Shown here: piece by piece, positions 17,434-26,385 of the stretch
Layout: the number at the start of each line of letters is the position of its first letter
Numbering within the stretch: position 1 is the stretch's first letter
Assembly: GCF_947259025.1 (NCBI RefSeq)
Contig: NZ_CAMYKO010000005.1
Span: forward strand, 186,001 to 250,000
From: an uncultured Methylophaga sp.
GTDB lineage: Bacteria > Pseudomonadota > Gammaproteobacteria > Nitrosococcales > Methylophagaceae
Direction: 5' to 3'
DNA: 64,000 nucleotides
Notes under the pieces: generated by a model
What the model was told of the DNA's origin: nothing
The model's input: only the letters and a program-made list of their open reading frames with translations
Databases searched by the model: none
Program-made: the position numbers and the translations under genes

Positions 17434-17712
17434 TTATTTGCGAGAGCGGAATTTATGAATCGCCGCTGAAAGCACAGTGATCAGGCTCTTGTCGTCATTG
17501 GCGTGCTGACGCTCGCTCATGGCCTGACTGATAACGGCAGTTGGGGCTGGAATGCCTTCTTCCGGCAGGGTGCCGACACCTTTTTCATAGCGGGTGATGA
17601 TTTTTGACATGATACTGGTGGCAATCACCAGCAAAGTCAGAAACACAAAGACAAATCCCATACCGACCAGCATCAGGTTCAAGCCTTCTGTCATCAGATT
17701 GGATGCAGCCAT
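17434..17712 (-). CDS. oadG: Oxaloacetate decarboxylase gamma subunit
   Basis: A 92-residue protein with one transmembrane helix (LMLVGMGFVFVFLTLLVIATSIM) and a polar C-terminal tail, as in OadG, which assembles alpha and beta and binds Zn2+. The hydrophobic start and the MSxII-ITRYE boundary are typical. It is the first gene of the operon, with AGGAGG-like sequence (GAGGTCAGT) before the ATG. Confidence 0.88.
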   Translation of the reverse strand: MAASNLMTEGLNLMLVGMGFVFVFLTLLVIATSIMSKIITRYEKGVGTLPEEGIPAPTAVISQAMSERQHANDDKSLITVLSAAIHKFRSRK

Positions 17713-17775
17713 ACTGACCTCCTCAATGCATCGCTAGCGTCATTAAATCAATGACTTAATTAAAAACAGCGGGAG

Positions 17776-17781
17776 ATTATA
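17776..17781 (-). promoter_or_regulatory. Candidate extended -10 promoter for oadGAB
   Basis: On the minus strand TGGTATAAT is an exact extended -10 (TGnTATAAT). It lies 64 bases before the oadG start. No good -35 is seen at normal spacing, consistent with an extended -10 promoter. Confidence 0.5.
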
Positions 17782-17946
17782 CCATTGTTAACGCAACTGA
17801 GCGGCAGGCAAACCGAATTAGACTGACCCAGAGGCGCTGTGAGCGGCTTCACAAAAGCAGATAACGCAGCTTTCTGCGGAGACCATGCTGGGGAGCAGGA
17901 GATAATTTGGCATAATAAGATGCTTTGAAAATTTTCTGGGGACTTT

Positions 17947-19323
17947 ATGACGCCGGATGAAGCGGATTTCTGGTTTCTGCCACTGGGCGGGACAGGTGAA
18001 ATCGGAATGAACCTGAACCTCTACGGACACAATGGCCGCTGGCTGATGGTCGATTGTGGCCTGACTTTTGAAGCCAAAACTGACGTTGATGGTGAGCCCA
18101 TTGCCGATAGCCGCGCAGAAATTCAAATGGCCGATCCCGGCTTTATCGCCGATCGCAAAGACCGTCTGGATGGCCTGATCATCACCCATGCCCATGAGGA
18201 CCATATCGGCGCTGTGCCCTATCTCTGGCAACGTTTTCAATGCCCGGTGTACACCACCGCTTATACCGCCGAAATTTTACGGCGAAAACTCAAAGAAGCG
18301 GACTTGCTGGATAAAGTACCGGTCAAAGTAGTCGACGCCGGCTCAGAACTGGACATCGGCGTGTTCAGCGTCAGGTGGATCCAGCTCACGCACTCCATTC
18401 CCGAACCTTTTGCCTTATTAATTTCGACCCCGGCAGGTCGGGTTTTCCACACAGCAGACTGGAAACTCGATAGTGCACCGGTAGTCGGCGAGCCCTATCA
18501 GCCGGAGGATTTCAGCGCGCTGGCAGATATGCAGGTCGATGCCATGGTGTGTGACTCCACCAATGCTGATCTGCCGGGCTGGTCGGCATCGGAAGCCTCG
18601 CTCTACCGTGGGCTCAAGCATCATATTGAACAGGCGAAGGGCCGCGTGGTGGTGACGTGTTTCGGCAGTAATATTGCCCGCCTCAGAACCATTGCCGATA
18701 TTGCTGCCGAGACCGGGCGGCATCTGGGCCTGCTGGGACGGTCCTTGATCAACACCTATCAGGCAGCAAAACGAACCGGTTTCTGGTCCGGTGTGGAAAC
18801 TTTTGTCGATCCCCATCATCTGGGCTATTTGCCCAGAGACACGGTGTTGCTGGTAGCTACCGGCAGTCAGGGCGAGCCGCGCACCGCACTGAACCGTCTC
18901 AGCCATAACAGTTTTCGTGATATGCAACTGGAGCCGGGTGATACCGTGATTTTCAGTTCCAAGAATATTCCCGGCAATGAAGCGGCAATTGAAGCCCTGA
19001 TAGACCGGCTCCGTGCGATGCAACTGGATGTCATCACTGTCGATAACAGCCGCATGGCGATTCATGCCTCCGGTCACCCGGCACAGGATGAACTTAAAGC
19101 GATGTATCAGTGGGTCAAACCGGCCTGTGCGATACCGGTGCATGGCGAGTTCCACCATATGCGTGCCAATGCCCGGGTGGCAAAATCAGTGGGGGTGCCG
19201 GAACAGATTGAAGGTCAGAACGGCGATCTATTTTTTATCGCTCCGGTCAGGGGGATAAGGCGCGGCGCCGTCAACACTGGCAGGTTAGGCTTTGACGGCA
19301 AAAAGCTGAAAAAGCTTTTTTGA
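17947..19323 (+). CDS. RNase J-like metallo-beta-lactamase/beta-CASP nuclease
   Basis: 458 residues. N-terminal LPLGGTGEIGMNLNLYG, the zinc motif THAHEDHIGA (residues 80-89), HTADWKLD and VCDSTNAD, then the beta-CASP region with FSSKNIPGNEAAI and VDNSRMAIHASGHPAQDEL and the final CAIPVHGEFHHM. These are the motifs of RNase J (5'-exo and endoribonuclease). RNase J of Bacillus is about 555 residues; the dimerising C-terminal domain is missing here. Members of this shorter group occur in some proteobacteria alongside RNase E. Cytoplasmic; role in mRNA turnover is inferred. Confidence 0.88.
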   Translation: MTPDEADFWFLPLGGTGEIGMNLNLYGHNGRWLMVDCGLTFEAKTDVDGEPIADSRAEIQMADPGFIADRKDRLDGLIITHAHEDHIGAVPYLWQRFQCPVYTTAYTAEILRRKLKEADLLDKVPVKVVDAGSELDIGVFSVRWIQLTHSIPEPFALLISTPAGRVFHTADWKLDSAPVVGEPYQPEDFSALADMQVDAMVCDSTNADLPGWSASEASLYRGLKHHIEQAKGRVVVTCFGSNIARLRTIADIAAETGRHLGLLGRSLINTYQAAKRTGFWSGVETFVDPHHLGYLPRDTVLLVATGSQGEPRTALNRLSHNSFRDMQLEPGDTVIFSSKNIPGNEAAIEALIDRLRAMQLDVITVDNSRMAIHASGHPAQDELKAMYQWVKPACAIPVHGEFHHMRANARVAKSVGVPEQIEGQNGDLFFIAPVRGIRRGAVNTGRLGFDGKKLKKLF

Positions 19324-19373
19324 AAACGACTCGATGGGTATCAATCTGTCTGGGAAAACCTGGTTAAAATTAT

Positions 19374-19610
19374 TCAGGCCTTGGCGTCAAAACGGTGGCC
19401 GCGACGATCTGATGACACGCGGCGCTCGACCACGGGATTTTTATTCCGTTTACGACGATCAGCCTGACTACGCCTGTCGTTTTCAGGTACAGAAGTGGTT
19501 TTGTCATCAATGTGACGGGTCGGTGCCACCTGTGAATGGCTATTCACGGTGAGCACTGGTGTCAGATTGTTGATACGGGGCAATTCATTCATCCGGCTCA
19601 GCTCGGGCAT
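19374..19610 (-). CDS. Small basic hypothetical protein, 78 aa
   Basis: Family not recognised. The C-terminal half is strikingly rich in Arg and Asp arranged as ERR/DRR repeats (NDRRSQADRRKRNK, VERRVSSDRRG), a pattern seen in several short conserved proteobacterial proteins of unknown role. The start could be ATG 19610 or the internal ATG at 19592; neither has a strong RBS. It may bind nucleic acid, but that is only a guess from charge. Confidence 0.5.
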   Translation of the reverse strand: MPELSRMNELPRINNLTPVLTVNSHSQVAPTRHIDDKTTSVPENDRRSQADRRKRNKNPVVERRVSSDRRGHRFDAKA

Positions 19611-19671
19611 TAGTTATAAATGCTATCGGCTTGATTATGATGAACTTTAGAAATCTATCCACAGCGCCCGG

Positions 19672-20067
19672 CTAGCATTGTTCGAAACGACCACTCAAGA
19701 TTCGCTTGGCAGGGTTAACCGGGTAATTGTAGATATATGCCCAGGCCTGCACCTTCCGACCACCGGAAACTGTCACATTCACGGTTTTTCTGAGATATTC
19801 ATGGGGCTCGGGAAAGGTGCTGCCGCATGCTTCATAATCATCCAGTAGCGGGAGAAGAGTCTGGTCTTTAAGCCGGTAGAGTTCACCATAGACCTTGTCA
19901 TTCACCGACACTGACTCAATCACCCCGGGATAATCATGGATTTGGTAAAGTTGACCTGATATCCAGCCGCTACCGATCAATTCGCTGCTGTCATGAAGTT
20001 GCTGCTGCACAAGATGGCCACTGCCGTGCATCAGGGTGCCGTATACAAATAGATAACAATCTTTCAT
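19672..20067 (-). CDS. Gamma-glutamylcyclotransferase-like (AIG2/GGCT) protein
   Basis: A 131-residue protein with the GGCT-like fold. The signature FVYGTLMHGSG at the N-terminus is the substrate-binding loop, and the LLDDYEACG motif contains the conserved acid (Glu) of the active site; FPEPHEYLRKTV and VQAWAYIYN follow. Such proteins cyclise gamma-glutamyl amines or remain of unknown substrate. The ATG at 20067 is used; a further in-frame ATG at 20097 would add ten AT-rich codons. Divergent from rssA. Confidence 0.86.
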   Translation of the reverse strand: MKDCYLFVYGTLMHGSGHLVQQQLHDSSELIGSGWISGQLYQIHDYPGVIESVSVNDKVYGELYRLKDQTLLPLLDDYEACGSTFPEPHEYLRKTVNVTVSGGRKVQAWAYIYNYPVNPAKRILSGRFEQC

Positions 20068-20120
20068 TTTATAAATAACTTTATAAAAATATTTCAAACT
20101 ATTGATAATATAGATAATAA

Positions 20121-21047
20121 ATGATTAAAAAGAAACTTAAACTGGGTTTGGCTCTGGGTAGTGGCGCAGCCCGTGGCTGGGCCCATATTGGCGTGATCCA
20201 GCGCCTGCACCAACTGGGGATTGAGCCGGATATTGTCTGCGGCACATCGATAGGGGCGCTGGTTGGCGCAGCCTATGTATCGGGTAACATAGGCAAACTG
20301 GAAAACTGGGTCAGAGAACTGGACAAGCTGCAAACAGCCCGTTATTTCAGTATCAATCGCTCCTTGAAAGGTTTCGTTAACAAAGAACGTTTGCACCAGT
20401 TTCTGGATGACAATGTAGTGCGCGCCGAGCAAACCATTGAGGAACTGGATAAACCCTTTGCCACGGTGGCAACCGATTTGATGACCGGCCGTGAAATCTG
20501 GAATACCCGGGGCAGGGCGATGGATGCAGTCTGGTCTTCCATTTCCCTGCCCGGACTGTTTCCGGCCATTAAACATGATGACCGCTGGCTGATAGATGGC
20601 GGGCTGGTGAATCCGGTCCCGGTGTCCCTGTGTCGGGCGATGGGCGCGGATGTGGTGATTGCCGTGAATCTCAACAGCGATATTCTCGGCAAACATCTCC
20701 GAGCGCAGACTGTCACTGAACCCAAAAATCAGGATGAGTCCAGCAGTCTGACTTCACGCTTCACTGATATGGTCGCTGATTACACCAACAACCTGTTTAA
20801 AAAAGATGATCAGCGGGAAGAAGCGCCGGACCTGATGGATGCCATTGCCGCCTCCATTAATATCACTCAGGATCGCATCACCCGCAGCCGCATGGCCGGT
20901 GATCCGCCGGAAATTATTCTGTCACCTCGTTTGTCGCAAGTAGGCATCCTCGAATTTTACCGTGCTGCGGAAGCGATAACGGAGGGCCAGACCAGTGTGG
21001 AACGCCACCAGCAGGAGCTGGCGTATTTTCTTCAGCATCAGGGCTGA
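20121..21047 (+). CDS. rssA: Patatin-like phospholipase RssA family
   Basis: 308 residues of a patatin-type serine hydrolase. The glycine-rich oxyanion loop is LALGSGAARGWAHIGV, the nucleophile is Ser43 in GTSIG, and the dyad Asp lies in LIDGGLVNPVPV near residue 160. Patatins use a Ser-Asp dyad on acyl esters or phospholipids. The E. coli RssA/YchK relative has no signal peptide and is inner-membrane or cytoplasmic. The C-terminus is helical with no other domain. Confidence 0.92.
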   Translation: MIKKKLKLGLALGSGAARGWAHIGVIQRLHQLGIEPDIVCGTSIGALVGAAYVSGNIGKLENWVRELDKLQTARYFSINRSLKGFVNKERLHQFLDDNVVRAEQTIEELDKPFATVATDLMTGREIWNTRGRAMDAVWSSISLPGLFPAIKHDDRWLIDGGLVNPVPVSLCRAMGADVVIAVNLNSDILGKHLRAQTVTEPKNQDESSSLTSRFTDMVADYTNNLFKKDDQREEAPDLMDAIAASINITQDRITRSRMAGDPPEIILSPRLSQVGILEFYRAAEAITEGQTSVERHQQELAYFLQHQG

Positions 21048-21065
21048 GCGCAGGGCATCAGCGCG

Positions 21066-21992
21066 TCACTGTCGGGCCTGCTGGTCTGGACATTGCCAGT
21101 TTGGACGGCTGGAGAAATAGTCACGCAGAAATTCGATCAGCAGCCTCACCCGTCGTGACAGGTAGCGGTTCTGCGGATAAACGGCATAAACACCCACTTC
21201 GCTGTGTTGAAGACAATCCTCCAGCACTGGCACCAACCTGCCATCATGAATGGCGTTGGCGCAGATAAAGTCCGGCGACAGAATCAGGCCCTTGCCTTCA
21301 ATCGCCGCATCACAGAGAAACTGGCCATTATTAGCGGTCAACACCGCGGGTAGATTGATTGACAGGGTTTCGCCGTTGTGGCCGTTTAGAGGCCAACTCG
21401 GACTGACGTTGGCATACTGCAGTTTGACATGACCATAAAGCAAGTCTTCGGCCGTCTGCGGTGTGCCGTTACGAGCCAGGTAATCTGGACTGCCACAAAT
21501 CAGCAGGCGGGTGAATGACAGCTTGCGCGCAATCAGACTGGAATCGGCCAGATTGGAGATTCTGACTGCCAGATCAATACCCTCGGCCACCAGATCCTGC
21601 TGACGATCATTAAAGTCGATATCAAAAATAATCGCCGGGTGAATCTGGTTGAAGGCACGTAAAGCCGGACTCAGGTGCATCAGGCCGAAACTAATCGGTG
21701 CAGCCAGCCGAATCCTGCCCGCCAAAGCACTCTGTTCATCACTCAGTGCAGTTTCTACCTCATCAATATCATCCAGAATGCGCACACATTGCTGGTAATA
21801 GTTTTGCCCGGCATCGGTCAAAGTCTGTTGGCGCGTTGTTCGTGTCAGCAGGCTGATACCGAGTCTTTTCTCCAAATCGGTCAGACGTTTGCTGACAGCA
21901 GATTTGACGGTATCCAACTGCGCTGCAGCACGGGTAATAGAACCAGCTTCAACAATACGCACAAAAGTCTGCATTTCTTCCAGGTGACTCAT
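21066..21992 (-). CDS. LysR-family transcriptional regulator
   Basis: 308 residues, N-terminal winged helix-turn-helix (EMQTFVRIVEAGSITRAAAQLDTVKSAVSKRLTDLEKRLGISLLTRTTRQ) and a periplasmic-binding-like effector domain of the CrgA/YafC type. It is divergent from the azoreductase-pirin operon with a 160-base shared control region, so it very likely regulates that operon. Homologues of this arrangement respond to quinones or similar electrophiles; the ligand is not visible here. Confidence 0.92.
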   Translation of the reverse strand: MSHLEEMQTFVRIVEAGSITRAAAQLDTVKSAVSKRLTDLEKRLGISLLTRTTRQQTLTDAGQNYYQQCVRILDDIDEVETALSDEQSALAGRIRLAAPISFGLMHLSPALRAFNQIHPAIIFDIDFNDRQQDLVAEGIDLAVRISNLADSSLIARKLSFTRLLICGSPDYLARNGTPQTAEDLLYGHVKLQYANVSPSWPLNGHNGETLSINLPAVLTANNGQFLCDAAIEGKGLILSPDFICANAIHDGRLVPVLEDCLQHSEVGVYAVYPQNRYLSRRVRLLIEFLRDYFSSRPNWQCPDQQARQ

Positions 21993-22152
21993 GTTTATAG
22001 TTCTCTTTTATCGAACAATAAATTCATTATTAGCGTGTTTTTCCAAAAAATGGAAACGGTAAACTTAATCACGTACTCAAGTTAAAGTATTCAACAACCC
22101 TATATACCACCGCTTTAATAAACAACGATGTAAGAAAAACAGGAGAATCAAC

Positions 22153-22752
22153 ATGGACAATCATATCCTTCATCTCAATTCCAGCAGCCGCATTGATGGT
22201 TCAGTCACACGCGATATCTCGGCCCGACTGGTTGAGCATCTGCAGCAACAAACAACGGCATCCGTTCATCGTCGCGATCTGGCTGCCGGTATCGACTTTA
22301 TTGATGAAAACTGGGTTGGAGCGAACTTTACTGACCCCGAACAGCGTAGTGATGAGCAAAAAGCGGCGCTTAAATTTTCTGATGAACTGGTTAGCGAGCT
22401 GCAGGCCGCCAGCCATATCGTGATTGCCTCGCCGGTCTATAACTTCAGTGTGCCGGCAGTGGTCAAAGCCTGGGTGGATCAGGTGGCCAGGGCCAGGGTG
22501 ACATTTCGTTACACCGAAAATGGTCCCGAAGGATTACTGAAAGGTAAAAAAGCCTATCTGGTGGTGGCTTCCGGTGGCGTGCCGCTGGGTAGTGAGATGG
22601 ATTATGCCACTCGTTACCTGCGCCACATTCTCGGGTTTATGGGCATCGATGATGTGACGCTGGTCAATGCCAATGAACTGGGACAGGCTGCAAATGAGCA
22701 GAGCGATATTGGAAAAGAACTGGCCGCCATTGCGGCAGGAGGGCCAGCATGA
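22153..22752 (+). CDS. azoR: FMN-dependent NADH-azoreductase
   Basis: A 199-residue flavodoxin-fold quinone/azo reductase. It has ILHLNSSSRIDGSVTRDISARL for FMN phosphate binding, VIASPVYNFSVPAVVKAWVDQVARARVTFRYT and GLLKGKKAYLVVASGG, all typical of AzoR. It reduces quinones by two electrons using NADH, which avoids semiquinone radicals. RBS AGGAG precedes the ATG. The next gene (pirin) overlaps its stop. Confidence 0.93.
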   Translation: MDNHILHLNSSSRIDGSVTRDISARLVEHLQQQTTASVHRRDLAAGIDFIDENWVGANFTDPEQRSDEQKAALKFSDELVSELQAASHIVIASPVYNFSVPAVVKAWVDQVARARVTFRYTENGPEGLLKGKKAYLVVASGGVPLGSEMDYATRYLRHILGFMGIDDVTLVNANELGQAANEQSDIGKELAAIAAGGPA

Positions 22753-23588
22753 TTAGCAGAGAACTGAGACAAATTGTAAACGGTGATCAGGTCTCCGATG
22801 GTGCCGGTGTGCAACTTAAACGCATTATCGGCTCACCCCAACTGAATATGCTGGATCCCTTTCTGATGCTGGATGCCTTCGGTTCTGATCAGCCGCAGGA
22901 ATACCTGGCCGGATTTCCGCCACATCCGCACCGTGGCTTTGAAACAGTGACCTACATGCTGGCGGGAAAAATGCGTCATGAAGACAGCGCAGGCAATCAG
23001 GGTGTCATTGAAACCGGTGGCATACAGTGGATGACGGCCGGCAAAGGCATTATTCACTCGGAAATGCCTGAACAGGAACAGGGTTTACTGGCCGGTTTTC
23101 AGCTCTGGGTTAATCTGCCTGCCAGTGAAAAAATGCAGGAACCGCGCTATCAGGAGCGAACAGCTGAAGAGATCCCGGTCGAAGTCCATGACAATGGCAC
23201 GCGCATTAAAGTGATCGCCGGTCAGACCCGGCAGGGCACACAGGGCGTGATTGATAACCCTTATGTGAACCCACTTTATCTGCATGTGGCTTTGCCCGCT
23301 GATACCAACTTTGAGCAGACCGTACCTGAGAGCGATAACAGCTTTATTTACGTCATTGAAGGGCAACTGACTCTGGGGGATAAACAACGGCTGTTAAAAG
23401 CCGGCCAGTTGGGCGTGCTCGAGCATGGCGATCTGGTCACGCTAAAGGCTGATGAAAACAGCGAGTTCCTGCTGGTCTCCGGGCAGCCGCTGAATGAGCC
23501 GGTGGCGCGTGGCGGGCCATTCGTGATGAATACCCGCGAGCAGGTAGAGCAGGCCTTTGCCGATTACCGTGCGGGAAGGTTGGCTTGA
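22749..23588 (+). CDS. Pirin-family bicupin, probable quercetinase-like
   Basis: 279 residues, two cupin domains. The N-terminal metal site is seen in HPHRGFETVTY and GIIHSEMPE (His, His, His, Glu), the standard pirin set. The family includes YhhW quercetinase and regulators; the reaction here is unknown. Coupled to azoR by an ATGA overlap and divergent from a LysR gene, which suggests a joint role in detoxifying quinones or flavonoid-like aromatics. Confidence 0.92.
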   Translation: MISRELRQIVNGDQVSDGAGVQLKRIIGSPQLNMLDPFLMLDAFGSDQPQEYLAGFPPHPHRGFETVTYMLAGKMRHEDSAGNQGVIETGGIQWMTAGKGIIHSEMPEQEQGLLAGFQLWVNLPASEKMQEPRYQERTAEEIPVEVHDNGTRIKVIAGQTRQGTQGVIDNPYVNPLYLHVALPADTNFEQTVPESDNSFIYVIEGQLTLGDKQRLLKAGQLGVLEHGDLVTLKADENSEFLLVSGQPLNEPVARGGPFVMNTREQVEQAFADYRAGRLA

Positions 23589-23808
23589 TGGGTTTATCCG
23601 CAGATTACGCAGATGGGCACAGATTGAATATTAACCACAGAGGCACAGAGTACACAGAGAATTAATTAGTCTGGGTTGAAAGTATAAAGCCAAGGCCCTC
23701 TGTAACATCAGCCTGACTCAGTTTTAGCTAACAATCATTCTTCCTCTGTGGTCTCTGTGACTCTGTGGTTATTTAATCCTTAAAATCTGCGTAATCTGCG
23801 GACTAATC
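23589..23808. repeat. Long inverted dispersed repeat
   Basis: Left arm: CCGCAGATTACGCAGAT, then AACCACAGAGGCACAGAG. Right arm: CTCTGTGACTCTGTGGTT, then AAATCTGCGTAATCTGCGG. The arms are nearly complementary over two blocks, around a unique-looking centre of about 70 bases. The same GAGGCACAGAG core occurs at 9620-9900. This looks like a non-coding, transposon-derived or REP-like element placed between converging genes. Confidence 0.75.
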
Positions 23809-26253
23809 TCAAAGCCTTACCCGCCGCAAGCGCAGCGCATTAGCAATGACCGAGACAGAACTCAGGCTCATCGCTGCAGCTGCAATCATCGGCGATAACA
23901 GCAGGCCGAAAAAGGGATAAAGAATACCGGCAGCGATGGGCACGCCCATCGAGTTATAGACAAAAGCAAAAAACAGGTTCTGGCGGATATTACGCATGGT
24001 GGCGCGACTGAGTCTGAGCGCTTGAACAATACCGCGTAAATCGCCCCTGACCAGGGTGATACCGGCACTTTCCATAGCGACATCGGTGCCACTGCCCATA
24101 GCGATGCCGATAGTGGCCTGGGCCAAAGCCGGCGCATCATTAATTCCATCCCCGGCCATGGCCACCCTGTAACCCTGTGACTGTAGCTTTTTGACAGCCT
24201 CACTTTTCTGATCGGGCTGTACATCGGCCTGGACATCATCAATATTGAGCTGCGTCGCCACAGCCTGGGCCGTGACTGTGTTATCACCGGTCATCATGAC
24301 AACTTTGATACCCTCACGGTGCAGGGCATCAATGGCTTCTCGACTGGTTTCTTTAATCGGATCAGCCACACTGACCAGGCCCGCTGCCCGGCCATCAATT
24401 GCTACCAGCATGACGGTCTGGCCTTGCTTGCGCAGCTCTTCGGCCTGTTGTTGCAATGAGGCGGCATCAATCCCCTGATGCTCAAACAGGGCGGTATTTC
24501 CCAGGCTGATCTGGCGGCCATCAACCCGGCCCTGGATACCCTGACCAGTGACAGAATCAAACTCATCGGGTTTGGACAGCGACAGACCCTTTTCCTTAGC
24601 CCCTTTGATTATGGCCGCTCCTAGCGGATGTTCGCTGCCCTGTTCCAGGCTGGCAGCAAGTTGCAGCAATTCATCGTGATTAAAATCATTGACAGTCGCT
24701 ACTTTCACCAGCTTGGGTTTACCCTCGGTCAGCGTGCCGGTTTTATCGAGAACCAGCGTGTCAATCTGTTCCATGGCTTCCAGCGCTTCGGCATTTTTTA
24801 TTAACACGCCCATTGCGGCACCACGGCCGGTGCCAACCATTATCGACATAGGCGTCGCCAGGCCCAGCGCACAGGGACAGGCAATAATAAGCACAGCGAC
24901 GGCATTGATAATGGCATGTGACAGTGTCGGTTCCGGTCCCCAGATAAACCAGCTGATCAGGGTTAGTACAGAGACCAGGACCACCGCCGGAACAAACCAG
25001 GCAGCGACTTTATCCACCAACTTTTGCACCGGCGCTCGTGAACGCTGGGCTTCCGCCACCATATTGACGATTTGCGACAGCAGGGTGTCCTGACCCACGC
25101 GCTCGGCCTGCATCAGCAAGGTGCCGGTGGTATTAACGGTAGCACCGATGAGCTTATCGTCCTGCTTTTTACTGGCTGGAATGGGCTCTCCTGTCACCAT
25201 GGATTCATCTACACTGCTGCTGCCCTCGAGTACGGTGCCATCGACCGGGATCTTCTCGCCTGGCCTGATCCGCAGTTTGTCACCGGCGGCAACTTGATCC
25301 AGGGCAATGTCTTTCTCTTCGCCGTCATCTTTCACCAGCCGCGCGGTTTTCGGGGCCAGGCCCAGTAGCAGTTTGATAGCTGTGCTGGTTTGGCTGCGTG
25401 CCTTGAGCTCCAGCACCTGACCCAGTAACACCAGCACCGTAATCACCGCGGCGGCTTCAAAGTAGACGGCCACACTACCATCGCTATGCTGCATGCTGGC
25501 AGGGAACAGTGCGGGGAAGAGCAGGGCGATGACACTATAGAGCCAGGCGACACTAACGCCCAGCCCGATCAGCGTGAACATGTTTAGGTTCATGGTCCGT
25601 ACTGATTGCACGGCACGAACAAAAAACGGCCAGCCACCCCAGAGCACGACCGGGGTGGCCAGCACAAATTCTATCCAGTACCAGCTATGAGTCGACAGGC
25701 TGCCGGGCATCAACTCGGGGGCCATATCCAGCACCATAGCGATCAGCAATACCGGTATAGCCAGCATGGCGCCGAGCCAGAAACGCCGCGACATCAGTTT
25801 GAGTTCAGTGTTGTCTTCTTCACTATCGACTGTGATAGATTCCAGAGCCATCCCGCATTTGGGGCAGTCGCCGGGTTCGTCACGAAGGATCTCCGGGTGC
25901 ATCGGACAGGTGTACTGGGTTTTGCTGGATGGCTGTATTGGAGATTCAGGTTCCAGGGCCATACCACACTTTGGGCAACTCCCCGGACCTTGCTGGCGCA
26001 CGCCTTCGCACATCGGACAGATATAGTCACCGTCTTGACTGACTTTTGCGCCAGGCTGACTTTTTTGTTCTGAGTCTCCGTGACCACCACAATAGCTATG
26101 AGTCTGTTCCTGGTGCAAATAATGGGCAGGATCGGCCCGGAAGTTATTCAGGCAATGCTGTGAACAAAACACATAATCCTGCTCATCATGACGGGTATGA
26201 TAGCGAGCGGTTTGTTTATCAACGGACATGCCGCAGACGGGATCAGTGGCCAT
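23809..26253 (-). CDS. Copper/silver-type P1B ATPase with N-terminal YHS and zinc-ribbon-like metal domains
   Basis: 814 residues. The N-terminus is a YHS domain ([18 protein letters not shown], about residues 1-45), then two '[22 protein letters not shown]' heavy-metal-binding repeats (about 75-140). The P-type core has the transmembrane IIACPCALG (Cys459-Pro-Cys461), the phosphorylated Asp503 in DKTGT, TGE and [13 protein letters not shown] transporters export Cu+ or Ag+ from the cytoplasm. The gene is divergent from a MerR-type regulator with a MerR-type 19-base-spacer promoter between them. Confidence 0.93.
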   Translation of the reverse strand: MATDPVCGMSVDKQTARYHTRHDEQDYVFCSQHCLNNFRADPAHYLHQEQTHSYCGGHGDSEQKSQPGAKVSQDGDYICPMCEGVRQQGPGSCPKCGMALEPESPIQPSSKTQYTCPMHPEILRDEPGDCPKCGMALESITVDSEEDNTELKLMSRRFWLGAMLAIPVLLIAMVLDMAPELMPGSLSTHSWYWIEFVLATPVVLWGGWPFFVRAVQSVRTMNLNMFTLIGLGVSVAWLYSVIALLFPALFPASMQHSDGSVAVYFEAAAVITVLVLLGQVLELKARSQTSTAIKLLLGLAPKTARLVKDDGEEKDIALDQVAAGDKLRIRPGEKIPVDGTVLEGSSSVDESMVTGEPIPASKKQDDKLIGATVNTTGTLLMQAERVGQDTLLSQIVNMVAEAQRSRAPVQKLVDKVAAWFVPAVVLVSVLTLISWFIWGPEPTLSHAIINAVAVLIIACPCALGLATPMSIMVGTGRGAAMGVLIKNAEALEAMEQIDTLVLDKTGTLTEGKPKLVKVATVNDFNHDELLQLAASLEQGSEHPLGAAIIKGAKEKGLSLSKPDEFDSVTGQGIQGRVDGRQISLGNTALFEHQGIDAASLQQQAEELRKQGQTVMLVAIDGRAAGLVSVADPIKETSREAIDALHREGIKVVMMTGDNTVTAQAVATQLNIDDVQADVQPDQKSEAVKKLQSQGYRVAMAGDGINDAPALAQATIGIAMGSGTDVAMESAGITLVRGDLRGIVQALRLSRATMRNIRQNLFFAFVYNSMGVPIAAGILYPFFGLLLSPMIAAAAMSLSSVSVIANALRLRRVRL

Positions 26254-26349
26254 GGTTTACTCCTTCGAGTCATGGATATGACGCGGACACCCACATAAGA
26301 CGTCACTTTACCTAGCGATCAGCGATATTTTGGCTGACCTTCGATGTTA

Positions 26350-26380
26350 ATATAAGGTGCGTACCGTAGTACGGAGTCAA
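26350..26380 (-). promoter_or_regulatory. MerR-type promoter/operator of the P-type ATPase gene
   Basis: On the minus strand TTGACT (26380-26375) is followed after 19 bases by TTATAT (26355-26350). The over-long spacer carries the dyad CGTAC-TACG-GTACG. This is the architecture of MerR-family target promoters, and TTGACTCCGTAC matches the start of the mercury-operon promoter. It also overlaps the regulator's own upstream region, allowing autoregulation. Confidence 0.85.
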
Positions 26381-26385
26381 GCAAA

